Assembly (NCBI GenBank): GCA_030066045.1
Contig: JASJCJ010000018.1
Span: 1 to 56,137, forward strand
Reading direction: 5' to 3'
Length of the DNA stretch: 56,137 nucleotides
Source: Calothrix sp. MO_167.B12
GTDB lineage: Bacteria; Cyanobacteriota; Cyanobacteriia; Cyanobacteriales; Nostocaceae
Shown: piece by piece, positions 25,462-34,865 of the stretch
How the letters are laid out: every line of letters starts with the position of its first letter
How positions within the stretch are numbered: position 1 is the first letter of the stretch
Position numbers and translations under genes: made by a program
The notes under the pieces: generated by a model
Databases searched by the model: none
Told to the model about the DNA's origin: nothing
What the model saw: only the letters and a program-made list of their open reading frames with translations

Positions 25462-26433
25462 CTAACTTCTACCATAAGCACCCATTGGTTCTTTAATAAA
25501 ACGGATATAAAAATGTTTGAAAGTAGACTTAATTACCCTTGGCATACCAAAATCAATGGGAGCCAGTTTATCTGGTAACTGCCAATTATCTATTTGCAAT
25601 GTTTCCGGGTGTAGATGGGGAAAATCAATCTCTGTTAATTCACCAACTAAACCATTACGCAATGATGCAGCCACAGTAGGTATATCCTGAGGTGGAACAT
25701 TGAGAATTGCAGCTAATGATCTATCCAAAGCAAATACATCAGTGGATGCCCCTAAAATTCCTAAATTACGAGGTTCTCCGCCACTAGGACCATTACCCTC
25801 ATGACCGATAATGCCATCTATAATAGTTAAATTGGGATTAATAGCTTTAGCGGTTTCTACTAACATTTCTCCAAATCGATTGGCATCTTTCCCGGCTTCC
25901 ATATGCCACCAAGCCTTCATCTTCCCAGGAACACAACCAAACAAATTTTTGGTACCCAAGGTAAGTACTAGCTGAGAGTGGGATTTCACTTTAGGCAAGT
26001 TAATTACCACATCTGCTTCCATTGCTTCCTTAGATAACAACAGGTGGTTAAAACTTTGATTGACTGTTTGGTAACGCTTACCTTGAAAGTCAATGATGTT
26101 CAGATTTAGTTCGTCTAAAATTGGTTGATAACCACTGGCAATTGCTACCCCCTTGGCACTACCAAATGCTGGACTATCACCTAAAAATGGCTTGCCACCG
26201 GCTTCCATCACCATTTGGGCAATGACATAAACTAGTTCTGGACGCGTGGTACATTCTTTACCAGGACGCGCTCCCGTAAGTAAGTTAGGTTTTAATAGAA
26301 CCCTTTGTCCTGGTTTGACAAATGCTGCCATACCCCCAAGTGGTTCTAGTAGGGTGACAATAGATTCCCTTAATGCTTCTCGTTCATAAGTATTTGCCTT
26401 AATTAAACTGACAGATGGTGCTTGAGTTTGCAT
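25462..26433 (-). CDS. DUF362 domain protein
   Basis: 323 aa, matching DUF362 throughout: VKPGQRVLLKPNLLTGARPGK, CTTRPELVYVIAQMVMEAGG, FLGDSPAFGSAKGVA, INLPKVKSHSQLVLTLGTKNLFGCVPG, and IIDGIIGHEGNGPSGGEPR. DUF362 proteins are often fused to or associated with ferredoxin domains, but no CxxC cluster is present here. The biochemical role is unknown. It carries its own terminator downstream and a 234-bp leader upstream, so it is probably monocistronic. Confidence 0.85.
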   Translation of the reverse strand: MQTQAPSVSLIKANTYEREALRESIVTLLEPLGGMAAFVKPGQRVLLKPNLLTGARPGKECTTRPELVYVIAQMVMEAGGKPFLGDSPAFGSAKGVAIASGYQPILDELNLNIIDFQGKRYQTVNQSFNHLLLSKEAMEADVVINLPKVKSHSQLVLTLGTKNLFGCVPGKMKAWWHMEAGKDANRFGEMLVETAKAINPNLTIIDGIIGHEGNGPSGGEPRNLGILGASTDVFALDRSLAAILNVPPQDIPTVAASLRNGLVGELTEIDFPHLHPETLQIDNWQLPDKLAPIDFGMPRVIKSTFKHFYIRFIKEPMGAYGRS

Positions 26434-26667
26434 TGATATGATTTTATGTCTAAGGTATCGTCAACACCTTAACTTAACTTAACTTAATTAGAATTTGTCT
26501 TTGCAGTCTAAAAGCCTTATGAGGTGATTTTTTGGATACTTTAGGAAAAAATCCCACGCCAAATTTTTTTCACCAGTGGGCACGGCGTAGGTCATATTGT
26601 TGCATATGTTGCATATACACAGAGATTATAGATGCCGTGCCCCTACCCATCACTGCTTCTGTGTTGA
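26434..26667. repeat. Leader with GGGCACGGC-bounded repeat
   Basis: A short array of ACTTA units is at about 26470-26487. Bases 26575-26646 form a dispersed element bounded by GGGCACGGC and GCCGTGCCC with interior TTGCATATGTTGCATATACA. No gene. Confidence 0.6.
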
Positions 26668-28083
26668 CTACAATGGTAAGATTTGGCTCATTTGTTCCAA
26701 ATTGAGAACTTGGGATAATTCTGCGTCAGTCATCAGTCCTTTTTCGAGAACAATCTGCCGTAATGATTTACCTGTTTCTAAAGATTCTTTAGCCACAGCC
26801 GCAGCATTTAAGTAACCAATGTGAGTATTTAATGCGGTAACTAAGGCTAAACTACCTTCAGCGTAAGCCAAACAACGCTCTTGATTGGCAACAATCCCTT
26901 GAATACAGCGTTCTGTGAGTGTAGCAATAGTATTACCCAGAATTTCAATGCTATGAATTAGGTTATAGGCAATTAAGGGCATCATTACATTTAATTCCAA
27001 TTGTCCTGCTTGTGCTGCGAGAGCGATCGCGTTATCATAACCCATGACCTGGAAGCAAACCATAGATGTCATCTCTGCCATAACTGGATTATACTTACCG
27101 GGCATAATGGAGGAACCGGGCTGTACAGGAGGCAATTGAATTTCCTTAAATCCAGTTTTCGGACCAGAATCCATTAGTCTCAAATCGTGGGAGATTTTGA
27201 CTAAATCCTGAGCTAAGTTGCGTAAAGCACCAGAGACGTTAACAAATGGTGCCATACTTTGCATTGCTGCCATGAGATGGGGTGCTGGTTGTAGGGGTAG
27301 ATTCATCAACTCTGATAGTATTTCTACCACGCGGGTGCGATACTGGGGATGGGTGTTCAACCCCGTACCAGCAGCACTACCACCTAATCCCAATACCATT
27401 AAATCTCCACTGGCGGTGTAAATACGGTTGTGATGTTCCCTGAGAATTTGTGCCCAAGCACGGAAATTTTCACCCAAACGCACGGGAACTGCATCTTGGA
27501 GGTGAGTTCTTCCAGATTTGACAATCTCTTGGAATTCTGTGGCTTTGGCTTCTAAAACTTCTATGGCTGTTTCTAAAGCAGGATGGAGGGTGTGGGATAA
27601 AGCCAGTAAGCCACCAATACGAATTGCTGTGGGGATGACATCATTGGTAGACTGACCATAGTTAACATGGTCATTAGGGCTGACATGTTGATAATTGCCT
27701 TTTTCGTCCCCCAAAATTTCTAAGGCACGATTTGCCAGTACTTCATTCATATTCATGTGGTGGGAAGTACCAGCACCTGCTTGATATACATCTACCACAA
27801 ATTGCTCCCGAAAATTACCCTTCAGCACTTCGTCAGCTGCTTGGATAATTGCTTGGCTAACTTCCCCAGGAATACAACCCAGTTCTCCATTGACAATAGC
27901 TGTAGCTTTTTTGATTAAAATACCAGCATCAATATATGTAGGTAGAGGCTTAATCCCGCTAATGGGAAAATTTTCTGTTGCCCGTAGGGTTTGAATACCA
28001 TAATAAGCATGACTGGGAATTTGGCGATCGCCCATTGAATCGCGTTCTATTCTATACTGGGGAGAATCTGTTTGTTGACTCAT
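26668..28083 (-). CDS. aspA: Aspartate ammonia-lyase
   Basis: 471 aa from the ATG at 28083. It deaminates L-aspartate to fumarate and ammonia. It belongs to the fumarase/aspartase superfamily and has the signature GSSIMPGKYNPV. The N-terminus (MGDRQIPSHAYYGIQTLRATENFPIS) and GRTHLQDAVPVRLG are aspartase-like rather than class II fumarase-like. The frame stays open another 201 bases upstream through a 9-bp tandem array that would encode HLPISPSP repeats; this extension lacks family support, so I exclude it. It could recycle aspartate released from cyanophycin breakdown, an inference. Confidence 0.88.
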   Translation of the reverse strand: MSQQTDSPQYRIERDSMGDRQIPSHAYYGIQTLRATENFPISGIKPLPTYIDAGILIKKATAIVNGELGCIPGEVSQAIIQAADEVLKGNFREQFVVDVYQAGAGTSHHMNMNEVLANRALEILGDEKGNYQHVSPNDHVNYGQSTNDVIPTAIRIGGLLALSHTLHPALETAIEVLEAKATEFQEIVKSGRTHLQDAVPVRLGENFRAWAQILREHHNRIYTASGDLMVLGLGGSAAGTGLNTHPQYRTRVVEILSELMNLPLQPAPHLMAAMQSMAPFVNVSGALRNLAQDLVKISHDLRLMDSGPKTGFKEIQLPPVQPGSSIMPGKYNPVMAEMTSMVCFQVMGYDNAIALAAQAGQLELNVMMPLIAYNLIHSIEILGNTIATLTERCIQGIVANQERCLAYAEGSLALVTALNTHIGYLNAAAVAKESLETGKSLRQIVLEKGLMTDAELSQVLNLEQMSQILPL

Positions 28084-28134
28084 ATTTATTATTGGCACAA
28101 TCTCAGCCAACAGATCATCCCATGAGTAGGGAAA

Positions 28135-28260
28135 AGGGGAAAGGGATGGGGAGATGGGGAGAGTAGGGAGAGTGGGGAGATGGGGAGATGGGGAGATGGG
28201 GAGATGGGGAGATGGGGAGATGGGGAGATGGGGAGATGGGGAGATGGGGAGATGGGGAGT
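28135..28260. repeat. 9-bp tandem array before aspA
   Basis: About 12 tandem GGGGAGATG units on the plus strand, with degenerate GGGAGAGTA variants at the left end. The period of nine keeps frame with aspA. It lies in the space between the divergent aspA and pgsA genes, within about 50-180 bp of the aspA start. Confidence 0.9.
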
Positions 28261-28269
28261 GAGGAATGG

Positions 28270-28350
28270 ACTTTTCACTAACAACTGTCAACTGTCAACT
28301 GTCAACTGTCAACTAACAACTAACAACTAACAACTAACAACTAACAACCT
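28270..28350. repeat. Heptamer arrays before pgsA
   Basis: Two adjoining STRR arrays: CAACTGT x4 (about 28283-28312) passing directly into CAACTAA x5 (about 28311-28347). The switch by two bases within the unit suggests slippage of one founder heptamer. Confidence 0.85.
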
Positions 28351-28358
28351 AAAATCGA

Positions 28359-28889
28359 ATGACTATACCCAACTGGATTACTTTTTCTCGATTATTGGGG
28401 TTGCCATTTCTTTTATATGGTTTACATAACCCTACTATACAAACAAGATGGATTTGCTTAGTAATTTTTCTGATTGCGGCTGGTACTGACTGGTTAGATG
28501 GTTATTTAGCTAGAAAACTAAACCAAATTAGCGATTTAGGTAAATTTCTAGATCCTTTAGTTGATAAATTGTTAGTTTTAGCACCTTTAATGGCATTGGT
28601 AGAACTAGGAGAAATACCAGCTTGGGCAGTATTTGTGATTTTAGCACGGGAACTAGCGATCGCAGGTTGGCGAGTAAATCAACCCACAATTACCGGGGCA
28701 AATATTTGGGGTAAGCTCAAAACCGTCAGTCAAATCGTAGCAATTGCATTTCTGATTGCACCTTTATCTGAATGGTGGCAATTACCTACCCTCATAGCCT
28801 TCTGGATATCAGTGATTTTAACGATAATTTCTGGGATAATTTACCTGTTACCACCAAATATCAATGAAGAATTAGAAATTAACAATTAA
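28359..28889 (+). CDS. pgsA: CDP-diacylglycerol-glycerol-3-phosphate phosphatidyltransferase
   Basis: 176-aa integral membrane enzyme making phosphatidylglycerol phosphate, the precursor of the only phospholipid of cyanobacterial thylakoids. The CDP-alcohol phosphotransferase motif DG-x2-AR-x8-G-x3-D-x3-D is exact at residues 47-69. Hydrophobic segments surround it (about 8-25, 31-43, 70-90, 115-135, 138-160). The start is fixed by the typical MTIPNWITFSRL N-terminus. It is divergent from aspA, separated only by simple repeats. Confidence 0.94.
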   Translation: MTIPNWITFSRLLGLPFLLYGLHNPTIQTRWICLVIFLIAAGTDWLDGYLARKLNQISDLGKFLDPLVDKLLVLAPLMALVELGEIPAWAVFVILARELAIAGWRVNQPTITGANIWGKLKTVSQIVAIAFLIAPLSEWWQLPTLIAFWISVILTIISGIIYLLPPNINEELEINN

Positions 28890-29314
28890 ACTTATTCTTT
28901 TCTTCTACTTTCAAGGTATTGCCGATGAAATTTTTTTCATCCTTCGTGATGAAAAAGGATTTTTACTCTACAACCTACACCCCACATTCTATACTCCACA
29001 CCCTCTTTCAAATCAGTCCCTCATGTACTTTTGTACGTAACCAAACATGAAAATAATCCCCTCACTTTGGGCGGGGAAACCCCGCCCCTACTCCTGAACT
29101 CCGAACTCCGAACTCCGAACTCCGAACTCCTTCTGTCTTTCTTGAGCAAGAATTCGGTAGAGCCAAGTATTTTTTGATCGAGAAAAGTAAAGTTTAAGTG
29201 AATATACTAAGAAGAATATTCAAGAGACTGTAAAGATTAAATTTTTTATGTTCAAATAAATAATAGGAGAAGTACTAGTATATCTATGAACTAGTAGCCA
29301 GTGACGATAAGTAA
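28890..29314. repeat. Mosaic repeat region
   Basis: Holds one TTTCAAATCAGTCC unit with CATGTACTTTTGTACGTAACC and CATGAAAATA (about 29007-29055), the GGGCGGGGAAACCCCGCCC palindrome (29069-29090), and a GAACTCC heptamer array (about 29094-29130). The same order of modules occurs near 11.65 and 34.94 kb. The last 150 bp are AT-rich leader of the following operon. Confidence 0.8.
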
Positions 29315-30301
29315 ATGAGTTTGCGATCAATTTTACGTCCGACAAAAAAGCCTAGAACTGGTGTAAAAAATAATGATGTGAAATGTGCGTACATCAATGC
29401 TCTGCGTCCCAAACAATGGACAAAAAATCTAATAGTATTTGCCGCACCCTTATTTGCATTTAGCATCAATCTACAATCTTTTTTGGGTAGTTTATTAGCA
29501 TTTTTACTTTTTTGCTGTGCATCTAGTAGTTTCTATTTGTTTAATGACATTGTAGATGTCAAATCTGATCGCCAACATCCTGTTAAGTGTAAGCGTCCCA
29601 TTGCTGCGGGATTAGTTAGTATCCCCATCGCATTGACAATGGCAGTAGTACTACTGGTAAGTTCTATTACCATTGCTTGGCTGCGATCGCCTGCTTTAGG
29701 TACAACTATTATTGCCTATGCCATATTGCAAGTAGCTTATAACTTACGCCTGAAGCGGATGGTGATTTTGGATGTTGGAGCGATCGCTACAGGCTTTGTG
29801 CTGCGAGCTTATAGTGGTGCGGCGGCTACAAATATTGTTTTATCTTCTTGGTTTGTTGTTTGCACAGCCATGCTGGCACTGTTTTTGGCAATTGAAAAAC
29901 GCAAAGCCGAACTCCGGTTAGCACAAATCAAAGGTAGCAAAACCCGTACAGTACTCCAACGCTACTCCCTATCATTGCTCCACCGCATGGAGAATATAGT
30001 CACTACAGGATGTGTTGTGACTTATACTCTTTGGAGTTCAGGCCCAATTGTCGGTGGTGCTTCTACTGCATGGATGTTACTAACTTTACCCTTCGTTTTG
30101 TACGGAATTTTTCGCTATCAGCTCTTAAGCGATCCTGAGGAAATCGCTCGTTCCAACGACCTGAGCACAGAGAAAGGGGGACGTAGTGAGCGGCCAGAAG
30201 AAATTCTCTTGAAAGACTTGCCAATTTTACTTAATGTCTGCTGTTGGGTTTTAACCTGTTTCATGATTCTCTATGGGAAGCAGGTAAATTTTATTCAGTA
30301 A
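29315..30301 (+). CDS. UbiA-family polyprenyl-phosphate phosphoribosyltransferase-like enzyme
   Basis: 328-aa UbiA-superfamily membrane enzyme. The metal-prenyl motif NDIVDVKSDRQHP gives ND-x2-D-x3-D (N77, D78, D81, D85), and YNLRLKRMVILDVGAIA is the second conserved block. The N-terminus ALRPKQWTKNLIVFAAPLFA is the hallmark of decaprenyl-phosphate 5-phosphoribosyltransferase (mycobacterial Rv3806c type), which transfers phosphoribose from PRPP to a polyprenyl phosphate. About eight hydrophobic segments are visible. It is first in a plus-strand run with a HAD phosphatase 31 bp downstream, which fits removal of the 5-phosphate. The polyprenyl substrate is inferred. Confidence 0.82.
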   Translation: MSLRSILRPTKKPRTGVKNNDVKCAYINALRPKQWTKNLIVFAAPLFAFSINLQSFLGSLLAFLLFCCASSSFYLFNDIVDVKSDRQHPVKCKRPIAAGLVSIPIALTMAVVLLVSSITIAWLRSPALGTTIIAYAILQVAYNLRLKRMVILDVGAIATGFVLRAYSGAAATNIVLSSWFVVCTAMLALFLAIEKRKAELRLAQIKGSKTRTVLQRYSLSLLHRMENIVTTGCVVTYTLWSSGPIVGGASTAWMLLTLPFVLYGIFRYQLLSDPEEIARSNDLSTEKGGRSERPEEILLKDLPILLNVCCWVLTCFMILYGKQVNFIQ

Positions 30302-30332
30302 CAATAGTCGTAAATATCTAGGAAACTTATAG

Positions 30333-30962
30333 ATGGTAAATTTTACAAGTAATTTGAGCAAAATATTTAACTCCTTTTCTTCTGGATTTACTTACTTTCA
30401 AGCCAGAAAAAGACAAAGCTCTCATACTACCCACACATTGCCTCGACAAGCCTATACACTAGCTAATATCGAGATTGATAAGTTGATAAATATGGATATC
30501 AGAGGAGTCATCCTCGATTTAGACAATACTATAGTTTCTGAAGACGACCATTATTTATCTCCAAAAGCAGAAGATTGGATTAGACAAGCAAAGTTAGCAG
30601 GATTGAGTTTTTTTCTGCTCTCAAATGGTAAACGTCGTTATCGTGTCCGATATTGGTCTGAACGTTTGGATATTCCAGCTATTAGCCCAGCAAAAAAGCC
30701 ATTTCCCCAATCATTTCGCAAGGCAATGACTTCTATGCAGCTACCACCTAACCAAGTGGTAGTGATTGGTGACAGTTTACACACTGACGTGATGGGAGCA
30801 AGACTTTGTGGATGTAGCTGTATTCAGGTTGCCACACTACCACATCCACCCCGATGGTGGGAAATCATAGCAGGGAGGTGGGTACAGCGACCATATCCCA
30901 AAGGACATGAACTTTGGGGTTTTGATGCTGTATTTTATAGAAATTCAAGCAATATCTATTAA
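30333..30962 (+). CDS. YqeG-type HAD phosphatase
   Basis: 209-aa HAD-superfamily (subclass IIIA, YqeG-like) phosphatase. Motif I ILDLDNTIV gives D62-x-D64-x-T66. Motif II is FFLLSNGKRR, the motif III lysine lies in SPAKKPFPQ, and motif IV is VVIGDSLHTDVMGA. The first 45 residues are a basic extension not typical of YqeG. YqeG proteins usually act as soluble phosphatases; position 31 bp after the phosphoribosyltransferase suggests dephosphorylation of polyprenyl-phosphoribose 5-phosphate, as proposed for Rv3807c (a different family) in mycobacteria. A general housekeeping YqeG is the alternative. Confidence 0.82.
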   Translation: MVNFTSNLSKIFNSFSSGFTYFQARKRQSSHTTHTLPRQAYTLANIEIDKLINMDIRGVILDLDNTIVSEDDHYLSPKAEDWIRQAKLAGLSFFLLSNGKRRYRVRYWSERLDIPAISPAKKPFPQSFRKAMTSMQLPPNQVVVIGDSLHTDVMGARLCGCSCIQVATLPHPPRWWEIIAGRWVQRPYPKGHELWGFDAVFYRNSSNIY

Positions 30963-31026
30963 GATGAATAACCCCAATAACCCCATCAATTAAATTAGCA
31001 GTGCATGGAACAAAAACATTTGCAAT

Positions 31027-31365
31027 ATGAATAGCCAGTTCTTTTTACCTTTGTTGATTTTGACAACAGTTGGCTTGAATACAATTGCTCAAACCTTATT
31101 GAAATTAGGTTCTGGTCAACAGCTCTTAAATGTTTATTTGCTTGGAGGGATTACTGCTTATGGTGTAAGCACAATTTTTTATATTGTAGTACTAGGAAAA
31201 TTTAATTTATCTGTTGCCTATCCTTTAGTCATTGGATTAACAATTTTAGCCACAACTATTAGTGGGGCGATAATGTTGGGGGAAAAAGTATCTACATCTC
31301 AATGGATGGGAATTGGTTTGATGTTAAGTGCTATTTTTACAATTGCTTTGGGTAAAAAAATCTAA
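31027..31365 (+). CDS. SMR/ArnE-like four-helix DMT transporter
   Basis: 112 aa with four transmembrane helices (about 5-22, 34-54, 60-80, 92-110). GLNTIAQTLLKLG at the N-terminus and the helix 3 segment SVAYPLVIGLTILATTISGAIMLGE match the drug/metabolite superfamily, in particular EmrE/SugE and the ArnE/ArnF flippase subunits for undecaprenyl-phosphate-aminoarabinose. It works as a dimer in known cases. Located 65 bp after the HAD gene, it is a plausible flippase for the lipid-linked sugar. A simple cation-drug exporter is less likely because the key SMR glutamate in helix 1 is not visible. Confidence 0.75.
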   Translation: MNSQFFLPLLILTTVGLNTIAQTLLKLGSGQQLLNVYLLGGITAYGVSTIFYIVVLGKFNLSVAYPLVIGLTILATTISGAIMLGEKVSTSQWMGIGLMLSAIFTIALGKKI

Positions 31366-31592
31366 TTTGCTGATGATGCCAAGGTGATAATAATCATCAA
31401 GAGGGGAAAGGTGAAAAATAATCCTCCCCATCGTCATAAGCAAAGGCAAATATAAATACAAATGAAAAGCTAATAATTCTTATCTTTTTATTTGTGTTCC
31501 AAGATAAATATTTATGGGTTCATATCTATCATAATTACCCGTTCCCTATTCCCTATTCCCTGTTCCCTTAAATTGAATTTTATTTCTGCAAC

Positions 31593-34500
31593 ATGGATGG
31601 ATATATAAGTAAATTTAAACAGCGATTTGAAGTTGGTATGATTTTGAACGATCTACCAGCGAAAATTACTATTCAAATCCGCCAAAATTTGTGGGACATT
31701 GTACTAATATGTGTCCTTGCTACACTGGCAGCAGTTGCTGCTTATCAAGGGGCACAACTAATTAATCCCATACTTTTTGATAATCAGGCTAGTAGTGTAT
31801 GGTTTGAAGCGGATGTATCACGGGTATTTAACAATATGGTCGATCGCAAAAGCGACCATTATCGAGTTAAGGTACATCCATTATTCTCCCTGCTCGCCTT
31901 CCCACCAGTTTTGTTGCTGAAAAAGTTGTTCAGCTTAGAACCTGACATCGCAGTGGCAGTAGTAATCGCAGCAGTGGCAGTTCTCTGGATTGCCACCCTG
32001 TTTACCTTATTGCGATTAATTGGTTGTCATCGCTTAGATGCCATGTTGTTCAGTATCTTGGCAACTGTGAGTGCAGGGGCAATGTTTTGGTTTGTTGTCC
32101 CAGAAACCTACTCATTTGGTTCACTGACAATTTTGTTGGGATTGTGTTTTGTGGTGTTCACCGAATATCGCCAGTTTTCATCCGCGTGGTATGTAGGGGT
32201 CAGTGCCATGACATTAAGCATGACCACAACTAACTGGATGGCAGGCATCCTCGCAACTATTGTCAACCATCCCAAAAAGCGTGCCTTGCAAATCACAATC
32301 AATACATTGTGCCTTGTGGTGTTGCTGTGGACAGTGCAAAAGATCATTTTTCGGAGTGCAGTCTTTTTTCTAGGGGATCGGGAAGAAGAAAGCTATATGC
32401 TCATGTCTTCCTCTGGGGGACCGCTACATATCCTGAAATCTTTTATTGCCCACACGATGGTTATGCCAGCCATCAATGTGGATGCCCAAAAATATGCTGG
32501 GATTCTTGACTTTCCCATCATGCTCACCCAATTATCTCAACCAGGTTCGGGAACTGTTTGGGGGATGGTTGCAGTGGTGTTGTGGACTGCACTGTTAGGG
32601 TTAGGTGTGTGGGGTTTCTTTTCTGGTAGAGAACATGGGAAATTCCGGATAGTAATGGGATTAACACTCCTGGGAAATTTGGCACTGCATTTATTATATG
32701 GGGATGAAACTTTTCTATACTCATTGCATTTCGTACCCTTATTAATTTTATTAGCAGCCTACAGTACATTTACCCGTGCCCGGGCGATCGCATTGTTACT
32801 CACGGGTGCATTAATTGTAACTGCTGGGACAAACAATTTCATTCAGTTTCACAAAGCAGTAGATGCTGTCAATAGCCTAGCTCCCCAACGTCACCAAGTC
32901 TTACAACAAATGCGACTGCGTCCTCAAGATCCTTGGCCTCGGGGCACAGGGCACGTAGTACTTGCCGCACCTGGCAGTTTGGAAGTAGACAAGGCTTACC
33001 ACGAACCAGGTGGCAGTTTTAGTCCATCTGTGGGTAGTTTTGGCGTTTCTTTGTGGCTAACTGATCAAGCGGGAAATCTGCAAACAACTAGCGATAGTAT
33101 TCCCCTGAAGGAAATTGACCAACAATTAAACTGGAACCAAAATCAAACAATTCCTGGTATTCTGACGAAAACAAAATACTATCAAGCACAGTGGTCTGCT
33201 AAAGGCTCGAAAGCTTGGCAACTCCATCTCAAAACCCAACCCAATCCAAACTTAAAACCACAGATTGTCATCCGTAGTGTGGGACCAGCAGGAGGAGCAA
33301 TTAAATCATTAAATTGGGATGGCAAGCAACTATTAATTAATCAACACTGGTCTGTAACTCTCAATACTACTCCCACCAAGGTATACTTAGGCGAAGAAGG
33401 ACACAAAGGTTGGGTGAATGAAACCTCCAAGCTCAGTACTTGGTCAGGTAAAAATGGCTGGGGTTATGCCCGATTTGAGTTAGCCAAGGGTAACAACTGG
33501 AATCTGGAAATTGAAGATATCAAAAAACCAGCAACCCCAACCAAAGTTACTTTTAGCACTACCCAGCCTGGAATTGATTTAAATCTACCCGATAAACAAT
33601 TCACTGCCAGCCTGAATGCCCAAGTTGCCCACCTGATGATGGGTTTAGTAGGCAAACAAACCCGTCCTGGTGAACCAACCAACTACCCCTTGGCTTGGCA
33701 GCGAGATGGAGCATATACAGTAGTCGCCCTCGCTCGCGCTGGCAAACTCCAGGATGCCCAGGAATTGGCTAACTACTTTGCTAAAAATGATTTCTTTGGG
33801 GGTTTTGGGGCCGAAGCAGATGCACCGGGGTTATCCATCTGGGCTTTGTCAGAGGTAGCACAACGCCTGAAGCAGCCAAAATATGACCAGTCCATCTGGC
33901 CTGATGTGCGACGCAAAGCCGAATTTATTTTAAAGATGATGACCACAACTGAACCCATTTATCACTCTTTTAGTGGTCCAGTTGTGCCCAAAGAAAAACC
34001 AGATCCGGAAGTTAATTTAGTCGCCGAACCTGCTCGCAATGGTTTAATAATTGGTCGCATGGATGGACACCGTCCCCTGATGTTTGTCAATGCCGTCAGC
34101 TACCGGGGACTAATGGATGCCGCATCCTTGGCAGAGCGAATGAATCAACCAGCAGATGCCCTACGTTGGCGCGATGCAGCCAAAAAGTTGCAGCAAGCCT
34201 GGGAAAAAGCCTTGCAAACTCAAGAAGCAGATAACGATCGCACTTATATTAGCGCCCTGTGGCAAACTTCAGTGGGTGTGAATCAAAAAGATGCCATTGT
34301 TCAAGGTTTAGAAAAACGTTGGCAGAAACTGCGAGATGCTCAAGGAGGATTTCGTTCTACCCCTCTATGGACTTATTTTGATGTTGCCGAATCACATCAA
34401 TGGCTATTTGTCAATCAACCAGAACGTTTATGGACAACCTTACGTTGGTTTTGGAATAACCAAGCATCCCCCGGACTATATACCTGGTGGGAAGGACATG

Positions 34501-34865
34501 GAGAGGAAAATAGTTTCAAACGTTGGCAAAAAGTACGGGGATGGGTGAAGCCCCAGCACGTCACTCCTCACTATTGGACTGCTGCGGAGATGTTGTTATT
34601 GCAATTAGATATGCTGGCATACTCCGACTTAGATGCCAATCAACCCACAGTGGTAATTGGTGCTGGCATACCCCAAAATTGGCTGAATCAGCCCATGAGT
34701 GTAGGGGGATTACCCATGCCCAATGGCAAACTCGATTGGCAGTGGGACGGTAAGCAAATGCGGGTGAAAATTACGGGTGACAAAGTGAACATCCGACTTG
34801 GCTCAGTATTTCCAACTGGTACTCCATTGCAAGTTGAAAAGAGTTTGGGAATGGAAACTAACTAA
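31593..34865 (+). CDS. GT-C glycosyltransferase fused to a glycosidase-like (alpha/alpha)6 domain
   Basis: 1090 aa. Residues 35-430 hold about ten transmembrane helices. The first large outer loop has WFEADVSRVFNNM (70-82), the acidic site expected for GT-C enzymes that use lipid-phosphate sugars. Residues 440-660 are beta-rich and probably periplasmic. Residues about 665-1075 resemble six-hairpin glycosidases: YPLAWQRDGAYTVVALARAGK, TYFDVAESHQWLF, TWWEGHGEENSFKRW and VTPHYWTAAEMLL, with candidate acidic residues in RDG and EGHGEE. Such a transferase plus hydrolase-like domain in one chain is unusual. Repeats (TTCCCTA heptamers at about 31541-31570) lie in the 227-bp leader. Confidence 0.75.
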   Translation: MDGYISKFKQRFEVGMILNDLPAKITIQIRQNLWDIVLICVLATLAAVAAYQGAQLINPILFDNQASSVWFEADVSRVFNNMVDRKSDHYRVKVHPLFSLLAFPPVLLLKKLFSLEPDIAVAVVIAAVAVLWIATLFTLLRLIGCHRLDAMLFSILATVSAGAMFWFVVPETYSFGSLTILLGLCFVVFTEYRQFSSAWYVGVSAMTLSMTTTNWMAGILATIVNHPKKRALQITINTLCLVVLLWTVQKIIFRSAVFFLGDREEESYMLMSSSGGPLHILKSFIAHTMVMPAINVDAQKYAGILDFPIMLTQLSQPGSGTVWGMVAVVLWTALLGLGVWGFFSGREHGKFRIVMGLTLLGNLALHLLYGDETFLYSLHFVPLLILLAAYSTFTRARAIALLLTGALIVTAGTNNFIQFHKAVDAVNSLAPQRHQVLQQMRLRPQDPWPRGTGHVVLAAPGSLEVDKAYHEPGGSFSPSVGSFGVSLWLTDQAGNLQTTSDSIPLKEIDQQLNWNQNQTIPGILTKTKYYQAQWSAKGSKAWQLHLKTQPNPNLKPQIVIRSVGPAGGAIKSLNWDGKQLLINQHWSVTLNTTPTKVYLGEEGHKGWVNETSKLSTWSGKNGWGYARFELAKGNNWNLEIEDIKKPATPTKVTFSTTQPGIDLNLPDKQFTASLNAQVAHLMMGLVGKQTRPGEPTNYPLAWQRDGAYTVVALARAGKLQDAQELANYFAKNDFFGGFGAEADAPGLSIWALSEVAQRLKQPKYDQSIWPDVRRKAEFILKMMTTTEPIYHSFSGPVVPKEKPDPEVNLVAEPARNGLIIGRMDGHRPLMFVNAVSYRGLMDAASLAERMNQPADALRWRDAAKKLQQAWEKALQTQEADNDRTYISALWQTSVGVNQKDAIVQGLEKRWQKLRDAQGGFRSTPLWTYFDVAESHQWLFVNQPERLWTTLRWFWNNQASPGLYTWWEGHGEENSFKRWQKVRGWVKPQHVTPHYWTAAEMLLLQLDMLAYSDLDANQPTVVIGAGIPQNWLNQPMSVGGLPMPNGKLDWQWDGKQMRVKITGDKVNIRLGSVFPTGTPLQVEKSLGMETN

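Noticed and set aside
28084-28284. N-terminal 67 residues of a longer aspartase
   Set aside because: They derive from the 9-bp repeat; the family N-terminus begins at the ATG at 28083.
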